NCBI GenBank assembly: GCA_003833135.1 | Contig: QZLH01000185.1 | Coordinates: 68,958 to 126,611, forward strand | Length of the DNA: 57,654 bases | Reading direction: 5' to 3' | Source of the DNA: Oehlia diaphana | Lineage: Eukaryota; Glomeromycota; Glomeromycetes; Glomerales; Glomeraceae | Shown: positions 30,596 to 40,615 of the stretch, in pieces | Numbering within the stretch: the first letter of the stretch is position 1 | How the letters are laid out: every line of letters starts with the position of its first letter | Program-made: the position numbers and the translations under genes | The notes under the pieces: generated by a model | The model's input: only the letters and a program-made list of their open reading frames with translations | Databases searched by the model: none | Told to the model about the DNA's origin: nothing

Positions 30596-31330
30596 TCAGT
30601 TTTCTTACTTATATCTTGTGAAGCTACAGGCATTTTATATAATTCATAGTATGATAATTTATTTCTAAATTTCTTTCGTGTTATAATTTCTAACTTCAAA
30701 GCGTAATTTCGCCACTTTAGTCAAATAAAATCAGCTTTCTTTATTAAGTGTAAGTTGTTCGGCGATGTCGAAACTACTTATATCTTGAATATTATAAGCG
30801 TAGGTATAATACTTATGGAAATATTCGTATTTTTTATTATAACAATTATCTTGAATATCATAAGCGTAGGTATAATACTTATGGAAATATTCGTGTTTTT
30901 TATAATAACAATAAGTTTTGAATTTTTCGTTTTTCCGTTTGTTAACTTCAGAACGTAAATTCACTACTTTAGTCAAATGAAATCGACTTCCTTATTAAGT
31001 GAAAGTTGTTCAGCAATGTCGAAACTACTTATTATCTTAAATTTCATGAGGGTAAATATAATACTTGTGGAGATATTCACGTTTACATAATGGAAATAAT
31101 TTTCAAATTTTTCATTTTTTGTTTATTAAATTCAGAGCGTAATTTCACTACTTTGCTCAAATGAAATAAGTGAAAATTGTTCAGTAAGGTGGAAAACACT
31201 TACATTTTAATTTTCATGAGTGTTGGTATAATGCCTGCAAAGATATCCGTATTTTTCATAATGGTACTCTAATTTTCGAATTTTTCTTGCTAAAAATATA
31301 ATTTCACCATTTTGGTCAACATTTTAGCTA
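30596..31330 (-). repeat. Degenerate tandem repeat, about 180-240-bp units, decayed repeat-protein frame
   Basis: Blocks beginning 'TCAAATGAAATC' and containing 'GTTGTTCGGCGATGTCGAAACT' recur at about 30721, 30974 and 31158, with a partial block before. Unit one contains a nested 66-bp duplication (30784-30849 and 30850-30915). Read on the minus strand, the units spell variants of 'LTKVVNLRSEVNK', 'HEYFHKYYTYAY' and 'SSFDIAEQLTLNKE', interrupted by stops in the older units. That is compatible with a decayed gene made of about 60-residue repeats, but no family is recognised. The 81-codon frame at 30731-30976 covers one unit only. Confidence 0.55.
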
Positions 31331-31859
31331 TCAAATTTTAAAATGCTTAAATAAAGTAAAGAGAAAATTTGCAATTTACTGGTAATTTTAGTTTATATAA
31401 TTTATTAAAAAATCAGTTTTACTTTACATGTATAAATTTTAAAAATCATATGACCAGGTGATTTTCACGCTATTTTTAAAAATAAAATTGATAATATATA
31501 TAAATATCATTAGTATTATTGATATACAGTACATAGAATAGTCTTATGCTTATTAGTTCTTTTGTATTCAACGCATCCGTCCAAAGTGTTTCGCTATGGA
31601 GTTAGTAGATAAAGACTTTCTTTATGTATTTCTTTTTATTGTTTATATTAAGTTATGTTTATTTATAATAAATAAGAGAAATGCGTGTAATTAAAAAAAA
31701 TAGAAAATAAAAAAAATAAAGCGTATATATGTCGGTAAGATGGTGAAATGGAGTAGGTAAATTTTCAATGTCAGTAAAGTGGAAGTCAGCAAAATTGCAT
31801 TGGTTAATTTCATGTCGGTGGAATAGCTGCCTTTAAATTGTACTGTAACAATGATATAG

Positions 31860-32240
31860 TCATTCATCTTCGTGAAATAAAAATTCAACTGCTTGGTAAA
31901 TAAAAAAAAAATAATTACCGGTATTATAAAAAATAAATTGAAATTTTTCCGTTTATTTTTGACATCATTTTTTTACTATATGAACTATTTGTTAAATTAT
32001 TTTCTTTAGTACTTCCAAACAAAACAATATTTAAACATTGGATTTTGTTTAATGATTTAAAAAATAAGGTAACCACTAACCGATATATCATAAATTTTAC
32101 GTTTAAAAAAAATACTTTGATCATATTTTTATCAACAAAATAAATAATTATATTTTGAAATAATTATATTACGTTCTATTATTTATGGACAAATGATTAA
32201 AAAAAGTTATCACTATATTAATAAGTCAAAATAAGAAATC
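31860..32240. repeat. D1 dispersed repeat, copy upstream of K8
   Basis: It carries 'CAACTGCTTGGTAAATAAA', 'TTTAGTACTTCCAAA', 'TTTGAAATAATTATATTACG' and 'TTATGGACAAATGATTA' in the D1 order. Two short minus-strand frames in it (31691-31888, 31924-32124) are not genes. Confidence 0.55.
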
Positions 32241-32483
32241 AATTCATTTACAGTTTACAAGATAATAATATGTACCAATTAATAAATATCATTTGTTTAT
32301 CCAATAATATTTATGTAATTTATGAAATTAAAATGGATTATTCGCTATAAACTATATAAACATATATGGTAGAGGCTAGAACCGGTTTTATTTTTACAAA
32401 CCGTTTTAACAAAATTCGAAACGAATTAATCGAATATATTCCGTCTTTTTTCCGTAAAGGCTCATATTTCCGGAATTAATAAC

Positions 32484-32579
32484 CTTATATCCCGGAATTT
32501 ATCAAAATATTTACATTTTCCGTTAATGGACCCGTGAAAGGCTCCTTTTACGGAGATAACGGATAAAATTTTTTAAATT
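32484..32579 (+). repeat. Direct repeat, left copy of a pair bracketing the effector-lectin block
   Basis: 'ATTTATCAAA', 'TTTACATTTTCCGT', 'AAAGGCTC' and 'GGATAAAATTTTTTA' appear in the same order and orientation at 38218-38320. The two copies lie 5.7 kb apart and enclose the MITE, palindrome, Crinkler-like and lectin relics. They lack LTR-type ends. Confidence 0.55.
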
Positions 32580-32944
32580 AAGGGAATGTGTTTGCGCCAT
32601 CTATTCTATGGTCAGAATAATTTGGTTGGCTGTCAAGGTCACATGTACGTTCCGATGGCTTCATTCATTACATTCATTACGAATAAAAACTTAATTTGCC
32701 GCGGCAGATCGTTTTACCGCAGCTATCCGAACGTTAATTTAGAGATCTTTTTTTTAGGTCTTTTTTTTCAGTCTTTTTTCTTTCTTTTTGATCTCTTTTT
32801 AGACTAAATTTTTTTTTAATACTATTTTTCAGTCTCCCATTTCTTTTTAATATTATTTTTTCGGACTGGGACTTTTGTTAATATTTTTTTTTTCAGTCTC
32901 TTTTTGTTAAACTCGAATTTTAATATTTTCATCCTAGTTTTTTC

Positions 32945-33200
32945 TAGGCCATTCAAACTAATAAATTAGTTTAACGTCCTTTCTGGCTGAAAAATTTGAG
33001 GGGGGAGGGAGGGAATAATTTAATGATATTTAAACATATTAAAATTTTCGAAGTTTCGATAAAATCGGAAATATTCTGTACACCTTATTTCAGAAAAGAG
33101 AGGGGAAACATGTGAACATATACTGTATGTTTAAATCATTTTAAAATTTTCAAAAATGGGGAGGAGGAACTTGGACTAAAAATTAATTTAGAATGGCCTA
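32945..33200. mobile_element. 256-bp MITE with TAGGCCATTC termini
   Basis: The ends TAGGCCATTC (32945-32954) and GAATGGCCTA (33191-33200) are perfect inverted repeats. The next bases also pair loosely (AAACTAATAAATTAG with CTAAAAATTAATTTA). G-rich patches (GGGGGGAGGG at about 33001 and GGGGAGGAGG at about 33160) lie inside both arms. A TA target is possible because TA forms the outermost bases. Confidence 0.6.
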
Positions 33201-33558
33201 ATATATACTAATATTTTTTTTATATAATATTTTTTATGTATAGGACCATGAGATATATAATATTATTTATTTTAACTTTTAGGCGATCTAGATCAGTGAT
33301 CAGATTGGTGCTGCGGTCCTATGGCTAAGCATGATTTTGTGATTTTTTATTTTTAATAATTTTTTTTCTATTTTTTTTTTTCATCCTTTCGCCTCTTAGA
33401 TTTGCATCGGCAATATAATATATTTTTTTTTTTATTGAATAAAAATAAATATGCTTTGTATAGTTTTTTTAGTTAGAATATATTATATATATATACTGTA
33501 TTTGCTTAAAGATAAAAAACGTATTAATACTATATAAGATATTGATTTAAACTCATTC
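33201..33558. other. AT-rich spacer
   Basis: It contains AGGACC/GGTCCT inverted ends about 85 bp apart (33242-33322) and an (AT)n run near 33482. No gene is seen. Confidence 0.3.
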
Positions 33559-33559
33559 A

Positions 33560-33583
33560 ATCCTGTTGCAATTGCAACAGGAT
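33560..33583. repeat. Perfect 24-bp palindrome
   Basis: The half-site ATCCTGTTGCAA is followed directly by its exact complement. There is no spacer. It could be a binding site for a dimeric factor or a joined pair of 12-bp element ends. Confidence 0.9.
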
Positions 33584-33639
33584 ACACTAAAATAATATAT
33601 TTTGTCATTATTAAGAATATATTAACAGACAAATTCAGT

Positions 33640-33900
33640 AATCGATAAAACAGTTATGCTTCATGAAAGAAAAAAAATATTCAACTGATAATAAATAAAA
33701 ATAATTATTATTATAATAATCAAATAAATTAAAAATTCTGTCTATTTTAATATCATTTCTACTGATAACACGAACTTTTATTGTTTTCCTTTAGTACTTT
33801 AATTGATGATACAGATATGTTTTCGAAATATAGTAACTTAATAAATTCTACGCACAAAATTACTATAATTATTAATTTGAAGTCACGCTCTTTAAAATAC
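33640..33900. repeat. D1 dispersed repeat, copy without a kinase
   Basis: It has the D1 series 'AACTGATAATAAATAAA', 'CTTTTATTGTTTTCCTTTAGTAC', 'AACTTAATAAATTC' and ends at 'CTCTTTAAAATAC', where it abuts a gene fragment on the minus strand. Confidence 0.5.
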
Positions 33901-34640
33901 TGTCTTCCGATTTTTTCCTCAGCTTTGATAATTGCATCATAAAGTTCAGTTAAATTTCCTTGGGCTTCGAGTTGCAATTCTGGAATATCTTCAGTAATGT
34001 ATTCAACTCCTCAATAATTCGGTTGATTCGTTAGAGCGATTTTTCTGCAATGATAATGCACAACATACTTGCAGGTTAAATACAGTACACGAGTGGTTTA
34101 GTGAGAGTATTAGAAGAGATAGGTTGAAAAGCTTAGAGGTGGAAGACATGACGAAAGGTCTTCAGAGCATTTGGCGCATCTTAAATAATTATTGGCCCGC
34201 TCACGTTCCTGTTTGCTTCCTCCATCTCATTTCCCTGTATATGCAGTAAAGTTAGGATGAAGTTTCACCCATCATGATGGATAAGTCCAAAATTCCACTT
34301 GATTGAGATAATGGTGACTCATGCACAATAGAGAGTAGTTCTAAGAAATCAACAAGTTTCTACAATCTGTCAATGGACATATATTCATCTTATTGTAAAT
34401 GAGATTTTTCTCTGTAAAAGGTATGTCTACAGCTGAGAATGGTGATCGCCTTCAGAGAGAGAGTTAAAATTTGGTTTTTGCTCTCCCAGCATTCTAGTTC
34501 TTGAATCTCTCTATCTCCGACAATATTATCCTCAAGATATTTTAAGATATTATAAGCAAAGTTCCTATGATTGACAAGGAACTGTTTGTCAGATTCCAGG
34601 GTAATGCTATCATCTCTCAGCACATTGGTTCAGGGTGACC
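33900..34640 (-). pseudogene. Degraded minus-strand gene fragments of unknown family
   Basis: Two segments have the codon texture of real protein: 34390-34623 ('ITLESDKQFLVNHRNFAYNI', 'DREIQELECWESKNQ') and about 33900-34000 ('NLTELYDAIIKAEEKIGRQY'). They are separated by stops and frameshifts. They may be the C-terminal or neighbouring part of the decayed effector gene upstream, or a separate gene. I cannot name the family with confidence. The second segment runs into a D1 repeat, so it was broken by rearrangement. Confidence 0.4.
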
Positions 34641-35139
34641 TTTTTTTCCTCACTTAGATTCGAAAAATATACTGACCTGATTTCATTGCGCCCTTCCTTG
34701 ATCTTTGATCTACAGAAGAAAAGTTATTCTTTATTTCGATTAACCCTCTAAGGAAGAAAAAAATATCCTCGAAGTCTTGATATATATTTATCTTTTTTCT
34801 GAGCATGTGAAAAAAAAGGGCACTTTATCACTTCGTCAATCTCCTAGCAAATCATAGCGATTAGCATATACAGTACATTCCCATGTGAAATATTTGAGAA
34901 ATAGGAAGAATTTTAGTTAGAGCGTAAATATGCAAAAATAATATGTGAAATTCATGTGATTTTGACGACTTCGAGGTCAGTGAAATTTTTCCAAGTAAAT
35001 TTTATTAATAAACGCAAAATAAATACAAAAGCTTGGGACATAGCCCGTGACACATGCAAAAATAAGTACAAAAGTTCAGGACGTAACTCGCAAAGTATAT
35101 GACGTCTATTCTAGGGACCAGATCTATCTATTAATTCAT

Positions 35140-37029
35140 TTTTCCCACAAGATCGCCTGACCCCTTTTATTTTCCTCTCTCCACTTCGAGAAACTTCTCC
35201 GGCTTCTTACCCTATCTAACAACCAAACAATATGGCTGAGAACTTTCACAACTATGATTCCATATTATCATTATATACAACGATTCAACGAACACTGGTT
35301 CTGATAGCTTAAAAGTGGCTTTCTCTTCTCATCAAGCGTGCATTCCATAAATACCATTTTTCTGCATCAGTTACAATCCCCATACTTTATCCATATCATC
35401 ATATTCATCATCGATTTCATTAGCTTTGTGTTTACGACAATTTAATAGGGATGATTCCATCTGCGTGGTAGCTTGCGCGAAGTCCTGTTTAAAGTTATCT
35501 TTTTGACCTCGATTAGCTGAATTAAGAGTTCCTTTGCTGTTATGTCCTATGACAAGTTTTTTCCGGCATGATTTTGAAATTATTCTTGTACAATGCTACA
35601 TCGCTAACCAACAGTACGAATAGATAGATTCCATCGCCTCATATGCCATATCATTGAAGGTAGTCTTTTTACGAAGGTTCAACTCGGCCATTAGATGCTT
35701 AATCACAGCTTTAGGCTTTTCGCTAGTTAAGTTGGCAGAACCACATGAAAAACAGGATACATGTTGTGACACCCGCCGCCCATAGGATAAAAATTTATCA
35801 TATGTTGCCACCAACGTGGTGAGAGTTCTTAAAATAACATCACTTGGTTAGAACAAAAATTAAGTTAAAAATTAATATTTCTTACTAGAATTTTAATCTG
35901 CGATAACTTTTCCATATTTTATTTATTAACCAATAATAAAATTATTGTGGCATGTTTTACTTATAAGAAAACGGCAAAAAGAATGTATTAAGATTTGTTG
36001 ATGAATTTAATTATTTATTACCTTTATTAAAAATAAATTATACTGAAATGAATTCGAATGTGGAAATCTTGTCGAAAACTACTCCTTTTTATAACAATTT
36101 AAGAAAACTATTTCTACTATTTCTATCTTTTCTATATTATCATGTGACTATCTTGTGACTAAACTAAACTAAACTATAAATAAAATTATTCTAAAAATAA
36201 ATAATTATAAATAATATTGTGTAACTATATTCTATCATTTCTTTTTAACTATTCCGGTTAAATATTATTCCTTCGCTCGGTTAAATGTTTATCCATCAGT
36301 TAATTATTTATCTGTCAATTAATTCTTAATTATTATAACGTTAATGCTAATATTCGAGTTATTACTAAGACCGTAGAGTTGACACATTTTCGGAAAGGTC
36401 CACTCGTTAAATGGCTTTGATGGTACCTCAATGAACACAGTAAACTCTTTCCATACTTATTAACTTTAATATCGGGGAATCATTTTCGAGTGCCGGTAGC
36501 TTTTCTATTTCACGTATATATTCTTTAAGGTCTTCAAGAGATGCTTCCTTGCTATTTACGTTCCATTTGACTAACGATATTGTCGAAGTTTGCAATGTAA
36601 AGATGGTTAGAAAAATTTTATAACCCAAACTGCTTCCCAAGGAAATGATCAGCTAAATTTATATGTACTATAGACAGACTTGTTAAGCAAAGCCTGAAGC
36701 AGGTGGCTTCCTCAAGTAATCCCTGTTCACAGCTTGAAGTGGCGGTTGATATGGGTGCTTCGACTAAGGCATGAATATGCCACTTAGGCGGTTTCTCGAA
36801 TCAGTAGTCTCCCTTGTCACAAGGAGTTCGAGTTCGTCATCTCGATCATTGGGAATTTCATATACCATAGCTTGAACTTGTCTGTGTCTACACCAGCAAA
36901 ATCATTTTGTTATTCCACCTTGATAAATTTTTTGAGGTAACCAACAAGCTGATTCCTATCAATATCGACAGGAAAAGCATTCATGGTAGTATTCAGTACC
37001 TTTGACAAGATAGAGTAAGTGATAGACAT
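35140..37029 (-). pseudogene. Decayed Crinkler-like (CRN) effector gene
   Basis: On the minus strand an ATG at 37029 opens a ubiquitin-like CRN header: 'NAFPVDIDRNQLVGYLKK' followed by a stop and then 'NDFAGVDTDKFKLW', matching the layout of header domains known from oomycete and Glomeromycotina Crinklers. A middle segment, 'EASLEDLKEYIREIEKLPA', is near 36540-36480. An AT-rich block (about 35830-36370) interrupts it. The C-terminal segment has 'LRKKTTFNDMAYEAMES', 'SLLNCRKHKANEIDDEYDD', and in another frame 'GIVTDAEKWYLW' and 'KLSEPVFVE', which recalls the nuclease-like C-terminal domain of some Crinklers. At least four stops or frameshifts break it, so no working protein is expected. CRN proteins are modular secreted or nuclear effectors. 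Header call is good; C-terminal domain call is tentative. Confidence 0.65.
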
Positions 37030-37259
37030 TTTTGGATTATATACATTTTGTACGTGTGAAAAGAATTTTATTTGCAAAAAAATACTAAAACTAAATTACT
37101 TGGGCAGGTTATATATGAAAAATTATTCTGTTGCACAAACCTGCTGTGTGATTTTAATTGTTTAGTTGTACAAGCATGTGGCCCAGCAAAATCCTTCGCA
37201 AGATTTTCTTTAAAGGTCTGAACTTGCATAAATATTAGTATTGACTTGGCTGCAAAAAA

Positions 37260-37288
37260 CGGGGTGCTTATATACCACAAAATACGGT
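37260..37288. mobile_element. Solo end of the CCGTATTTTGCGG MITE family
   Basis: GGGGTGCTTATATACCACAAAATACGGTA matches the right end of the 15636-15767 MITE with two or three changes. No partner end was found nearby, so the element is truncated. It lies between the effector relic and the lectin relic. Confidence 0.6.
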
Positions 37289-37391
37289 AATAGTAATGAC
37301 CTGCATATGAGACACATGATTTTTACTTCTGAATATTCATTTGAAAAAAAAATTTAAAAAGGCCAGTCATACATTTTTTTTTCAATTTAAT

Positions 37392-38160
37392 ATGACAATA
37401 TTTGTAGAAAGTATATCACCAAGATACGGTGAAAATGGAGGGACTGACTATAATGATTTCAATAATGTTACTACGAACTAATTATTCAGTGGTAGTATTA
37501 AAATAAAAAGCATTGATATAAGAAGTGTAAAAATTTCCGCTGGAGATATTATAGGTTCTATTCAATTTACTTATAATGTAGTTACTGATGACAGAATGTC
37601 ACATTTTTATATGGGTAATATATATGGTGGAGGTGGAAGTACTAATCAAAATCTTATTCTCGCTGATAATAAAAAAGTATGTGGTATATATGCTTGTAGG
37701 ACAAATAGTGATATAGACAACACTAACATCACATTCTTACGGAGCTGATAAAATAGCAGAAGAAATAGCATTCAATTTGCCTGTGGGCATTATCTTTTGT
37801 AGGAGTGATATTTATTTGAATTCTATTGGAACAATCCAGATCTCTGAAGTACCAAAATAACCTCCAGACATGGAAAATCAACCACAAACAACATCAGACC
37901 AAAATAACTGTGCTTCTCCTACTAGTTCTTCCTATTCGTATGTCTTAGTTTAACCACTGCTATTCTAGGATTGTATTTTGTAATATCTGTAAGGAGGTAT
38001 TTGTGGGAAAAGTTTCATACTAGAGCTAATTTAGAAAATTTGCCAAATCGTCCTCTAGTTTCTGTTACGTTAAATCAAGTGATTGTAAAATTCCAGCAGA
38101 TGTCTATGCCAAAATTGTTTAAATACCAGTCAACCATTTACATTTAATTGTATTACTGTT
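37392..38160 (+). pseudogene. Decayed jacalin-like lectin gene with membrane segment
   Basis: From ATG 37392 the frame reads 'RYGENGGTDYND', a stop, then 'IKIKSIDIRS', 'ISAGDIIGSIQFTY', 'GGGGSTNQNLILAD' and 'KKVCGIYACR': the strand order and Gly-Gly loops of a jacalin-type mannose-binding beta-prism. A one-base shift near 37738 moves to a frame with 'YGADKIAEEIAF', 'GIIFCRSDIYLNSIG' and 'TIQISEVPK' then TAA at 37860. In line with it follow 'MENQPQTTSDQNNCASPTSS', another shift, and 'TAILGLYFVISVRRYLWEKF', a hydrophobic helix with basic flank, ending at about 38160. The ancestor was thus a lectin domain linked by a Ser/Thr/Gln-rich stalk to a membrane segment. No signal peptide is visible. Two stops and two frameshifts make it a pseudogene unless introns or errors explain them. 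Confidence 0.7.
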
Positions 38161-40615
38161 GTTCTAATTCTCTAGGTATTAATTGCCTAAAATCAATTAA
38201 AACTTTTTTTATTTCCCGTGATATCCCAGAATTTATCAAATTATTTACATTTTCCGTGAATGGATCTGGGAAAGGCTCATTTTTATGAAGTTTTTACAGA
38301 AATAATGGATAAAATTTTTTATGGAGTGTTAGGTAACATTAAGATTCCATTAAATTATAATTATTAGCCTATTGTCATAATTTAAGATGAGATAGAAGTA
38401 TTAATTTAGTTTGTTTTTATACTTATTTTTTTTTTAAATAATATATTTACTATAACATATATTATTTTAATGTTTTACACAGAAGCGGATAATACTATAT
38501 TAATGCACTTATCAGTCATATGGAATAATGATCGAATAAGGAAGGATCTAGAGTTTTCAGTCATCTTTTTTTTTTTACTAATGCAACTTTATAACATTTT
38601 TTTTCTTAGATTTTTTTTAACCGAAATGATGACTTTGCCTAAAGTTTTTTACCAATAATAATCAACTTACAAATTAGGTATAACAAAAAGAAATACCATT
38701 TTAGTAATGTTTTCTATGACTGAATATTTATCATGCCAAAAAAAAAAAAATAAATAAAATGTGCTACAGCTGGCGCTTCACATGTTTCGGTCTAAATAGG
38801 AGATTAACTGTTTTATCTCTCTGTAATCTATTTCTCTTTTTCAAACATTTACTATTATATCTATCATTATTAATTATTCTTTATATCTTATCTACATTAT
38901 TATCAATTCTTATTCATTTTCTTTATTTTATTAATTGCATAATTTATATTCTCCTCTTTTTTTATTCTTTGCTTTATAAATTAATCTATTTATTAAATAA
39001 TATATCCTCTTAATTTCCCAATAGCTAGTTATTTTTTTCTTTCTTTTTTTCTTTTCCAATAATCTTATATTACGTAGCTAGGTCCATTGCTTACCAAATA
39101 TAGCATGGAGACGTAATCTTTACCCTTTGGTCAACTCAGGAATACTTGACCATTCTTAGATAGATAATTTTTACAAGGGGATCATTTGTATCGCCCATGA
39201 AGCATTGCACCATGCTGATTGATATCAGAGAGATCCTTTGTCTTGTAAAAATTTACCCTTTCTTGATTATTTGATCTACCTCATGTGATTTAATTCTTCA
39301 CATGTGATACCCTTTATTTCATTCCTTTGTGGAGTTCTTTCCTTAATAACTTATCAACTCAACATTATCCATCACCGTTGGTTCCATAAAAAGAATGTAA
39401 AAGATTATGGTGAGCAATGGTAGATAATGAAAGGTTTCAATAGGTTGAGGATAATGAGGATAATGGTGGTAGCATTTGTTGATTGAAATTTCATTGAAAA
39501 TAGTAGAGATAATATTTGGATACAATTGATAAGACATTTTGATAGTTTAAGATTGATATTTGATATTTGAATAAAATTTGGATTGATATTGGTATTTGAA
39601 AAATAATAAGTTTTTGAAAAGTAATTTAAATTTTTTCTTGAGAGAGTTAAGGGTATATATATACTTGTAAAAACATTTAATAGCTTATTTGATTCATAAA
39701 AAAAAAATAGATTATCATCTATGAGTCACATTTGTTACAATATGAACTAACTAGTAAATGATTAATAATATATAATTGTGGCTTATAAGAAGTAATCAAT
39801 ATGATTTATCCCCTATAAATAAGTAGCACTGATGTATTCACTTATACATAAACTTTATATGATGTAATTTATATAAAAATTTTGCAGTAAAAAATCAGCA
39901 TATTGTGTATAATATGTATTTAGTTATTGTATTATAGATAGAAAAAATTCTTATGTGTAATATTTATATTTATAAAGATGAGTCACATTTGTCACATCAA
40001 TTTATTGATCTGAAACTTGTACTGTAATATGCAGCCACATTATTAAATTAAAAATAAATAAATTTTTTTTTCCAAAATATCATAATCAAAAATAATAAAA
40101 TTTAAAGTAAATTGATATTGGTAAAGGATAGATATTGCTATATTTACTATACTTATGCTTTGGACAGTAGCTACAAGTAATTTTGAGCGATGTAATTATC
40201 ACCGCATAAGCTTTTCCAGCAATTAGATATAATGACACAGATGCATCATAATAAGTGTTACATACTTGGGATGTATTATTTTGGCGTGATATAGCTTATT
40301 GCATCGGATAAATGGATATTAAAACTATATACTATACATTATTTATTATTTATAATACCGGAAAAATACATTTTATTGATTCATATTAAAAGTAACTGAA
40401 TATTACAATTATTTTTTAATAGTCTAGACAATAAATAATATTACAAATATTATAGTGCGTGGGCAATATCATATGGATTATCGGCTATAAATTTTGCCAA
40501 AATTTAACTAACCATATAAGTCAAATTTTGTTATCGCAGGTATAGCCGAACTAAACAAATATACGTTCAGTTGTAAATTGCAATCTCCTGAAAATGTTAT
40601 TGATGTTGTATATAC
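38161..40615. other. AT-rich spacer left of K9
   Basis: It begins with the right copy of the direct repeat (38218-38320). Short hydrophobic frames at 38470-38658 and 38759-39013 are pyrimidine-rich artefacts. A 10-bp inverted pair TTTTTACAAG/CTTGTAAAAA lies about 80 bp apart near 39170-39252. GAGTCACATTTGTTACA-like direct repeats are at 39723 and 39979. No gene supported. Confidence 0.35.
38218..38320 (+). repeat. Direct repeat, right copy
   Basis: This is the partner of 32484-32579, in the same orientation and at roughly 80 percent similarity by eye. Confidence 0.55.

Larger units (their letters stand above)
30230..31835. mobile_element. About 1.6-kb inserted element with TTACCGACA subterminal repeats
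   Basis: The left side has TTACCGACAATCAT repeated at a 15-bp period (30240-30294). The right side has the complement, TGTCGGTAAGATGG, TGTCAGTAAAGTGG and TGTCGGTGGAAT (31730-31823). The D1 repeat that lies 0.25-0.8 kb upstream of other minus-strand kinases lies 1.9 kb upstream of K8, and the excess equals this segment, so it is an insertion. The interior carries degenerate tandem repeats (30596-31330). Exact ends and target duplication were not resolved. Confidence 0.5.

Noticed and set aside
30731..30976. 81-codon minus-strand frame as a gene
   Set aside because: It covers one unit of a longer degenerate tandem repeat, and the neighbouring units are full of stops.
33759..33977. 72-codon minus-strand frame as an intact gene
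   Set aside because: It is a fusion of a gene fragment with a D1 repeat; the repeat half recurs elsewhere without an open frame.
32484..38320. LTR retrotransposon between the two direct repeats
   Set aside because: The repeats lack TG...CA ends and a primer-binding site, and no Gag-Pol frames are found between them.
38759..39013. 84-codon Leu/Phe-rich frame as a membrane protein
   Set aside because: Pyrimidine-rich DNA without other coding signs.
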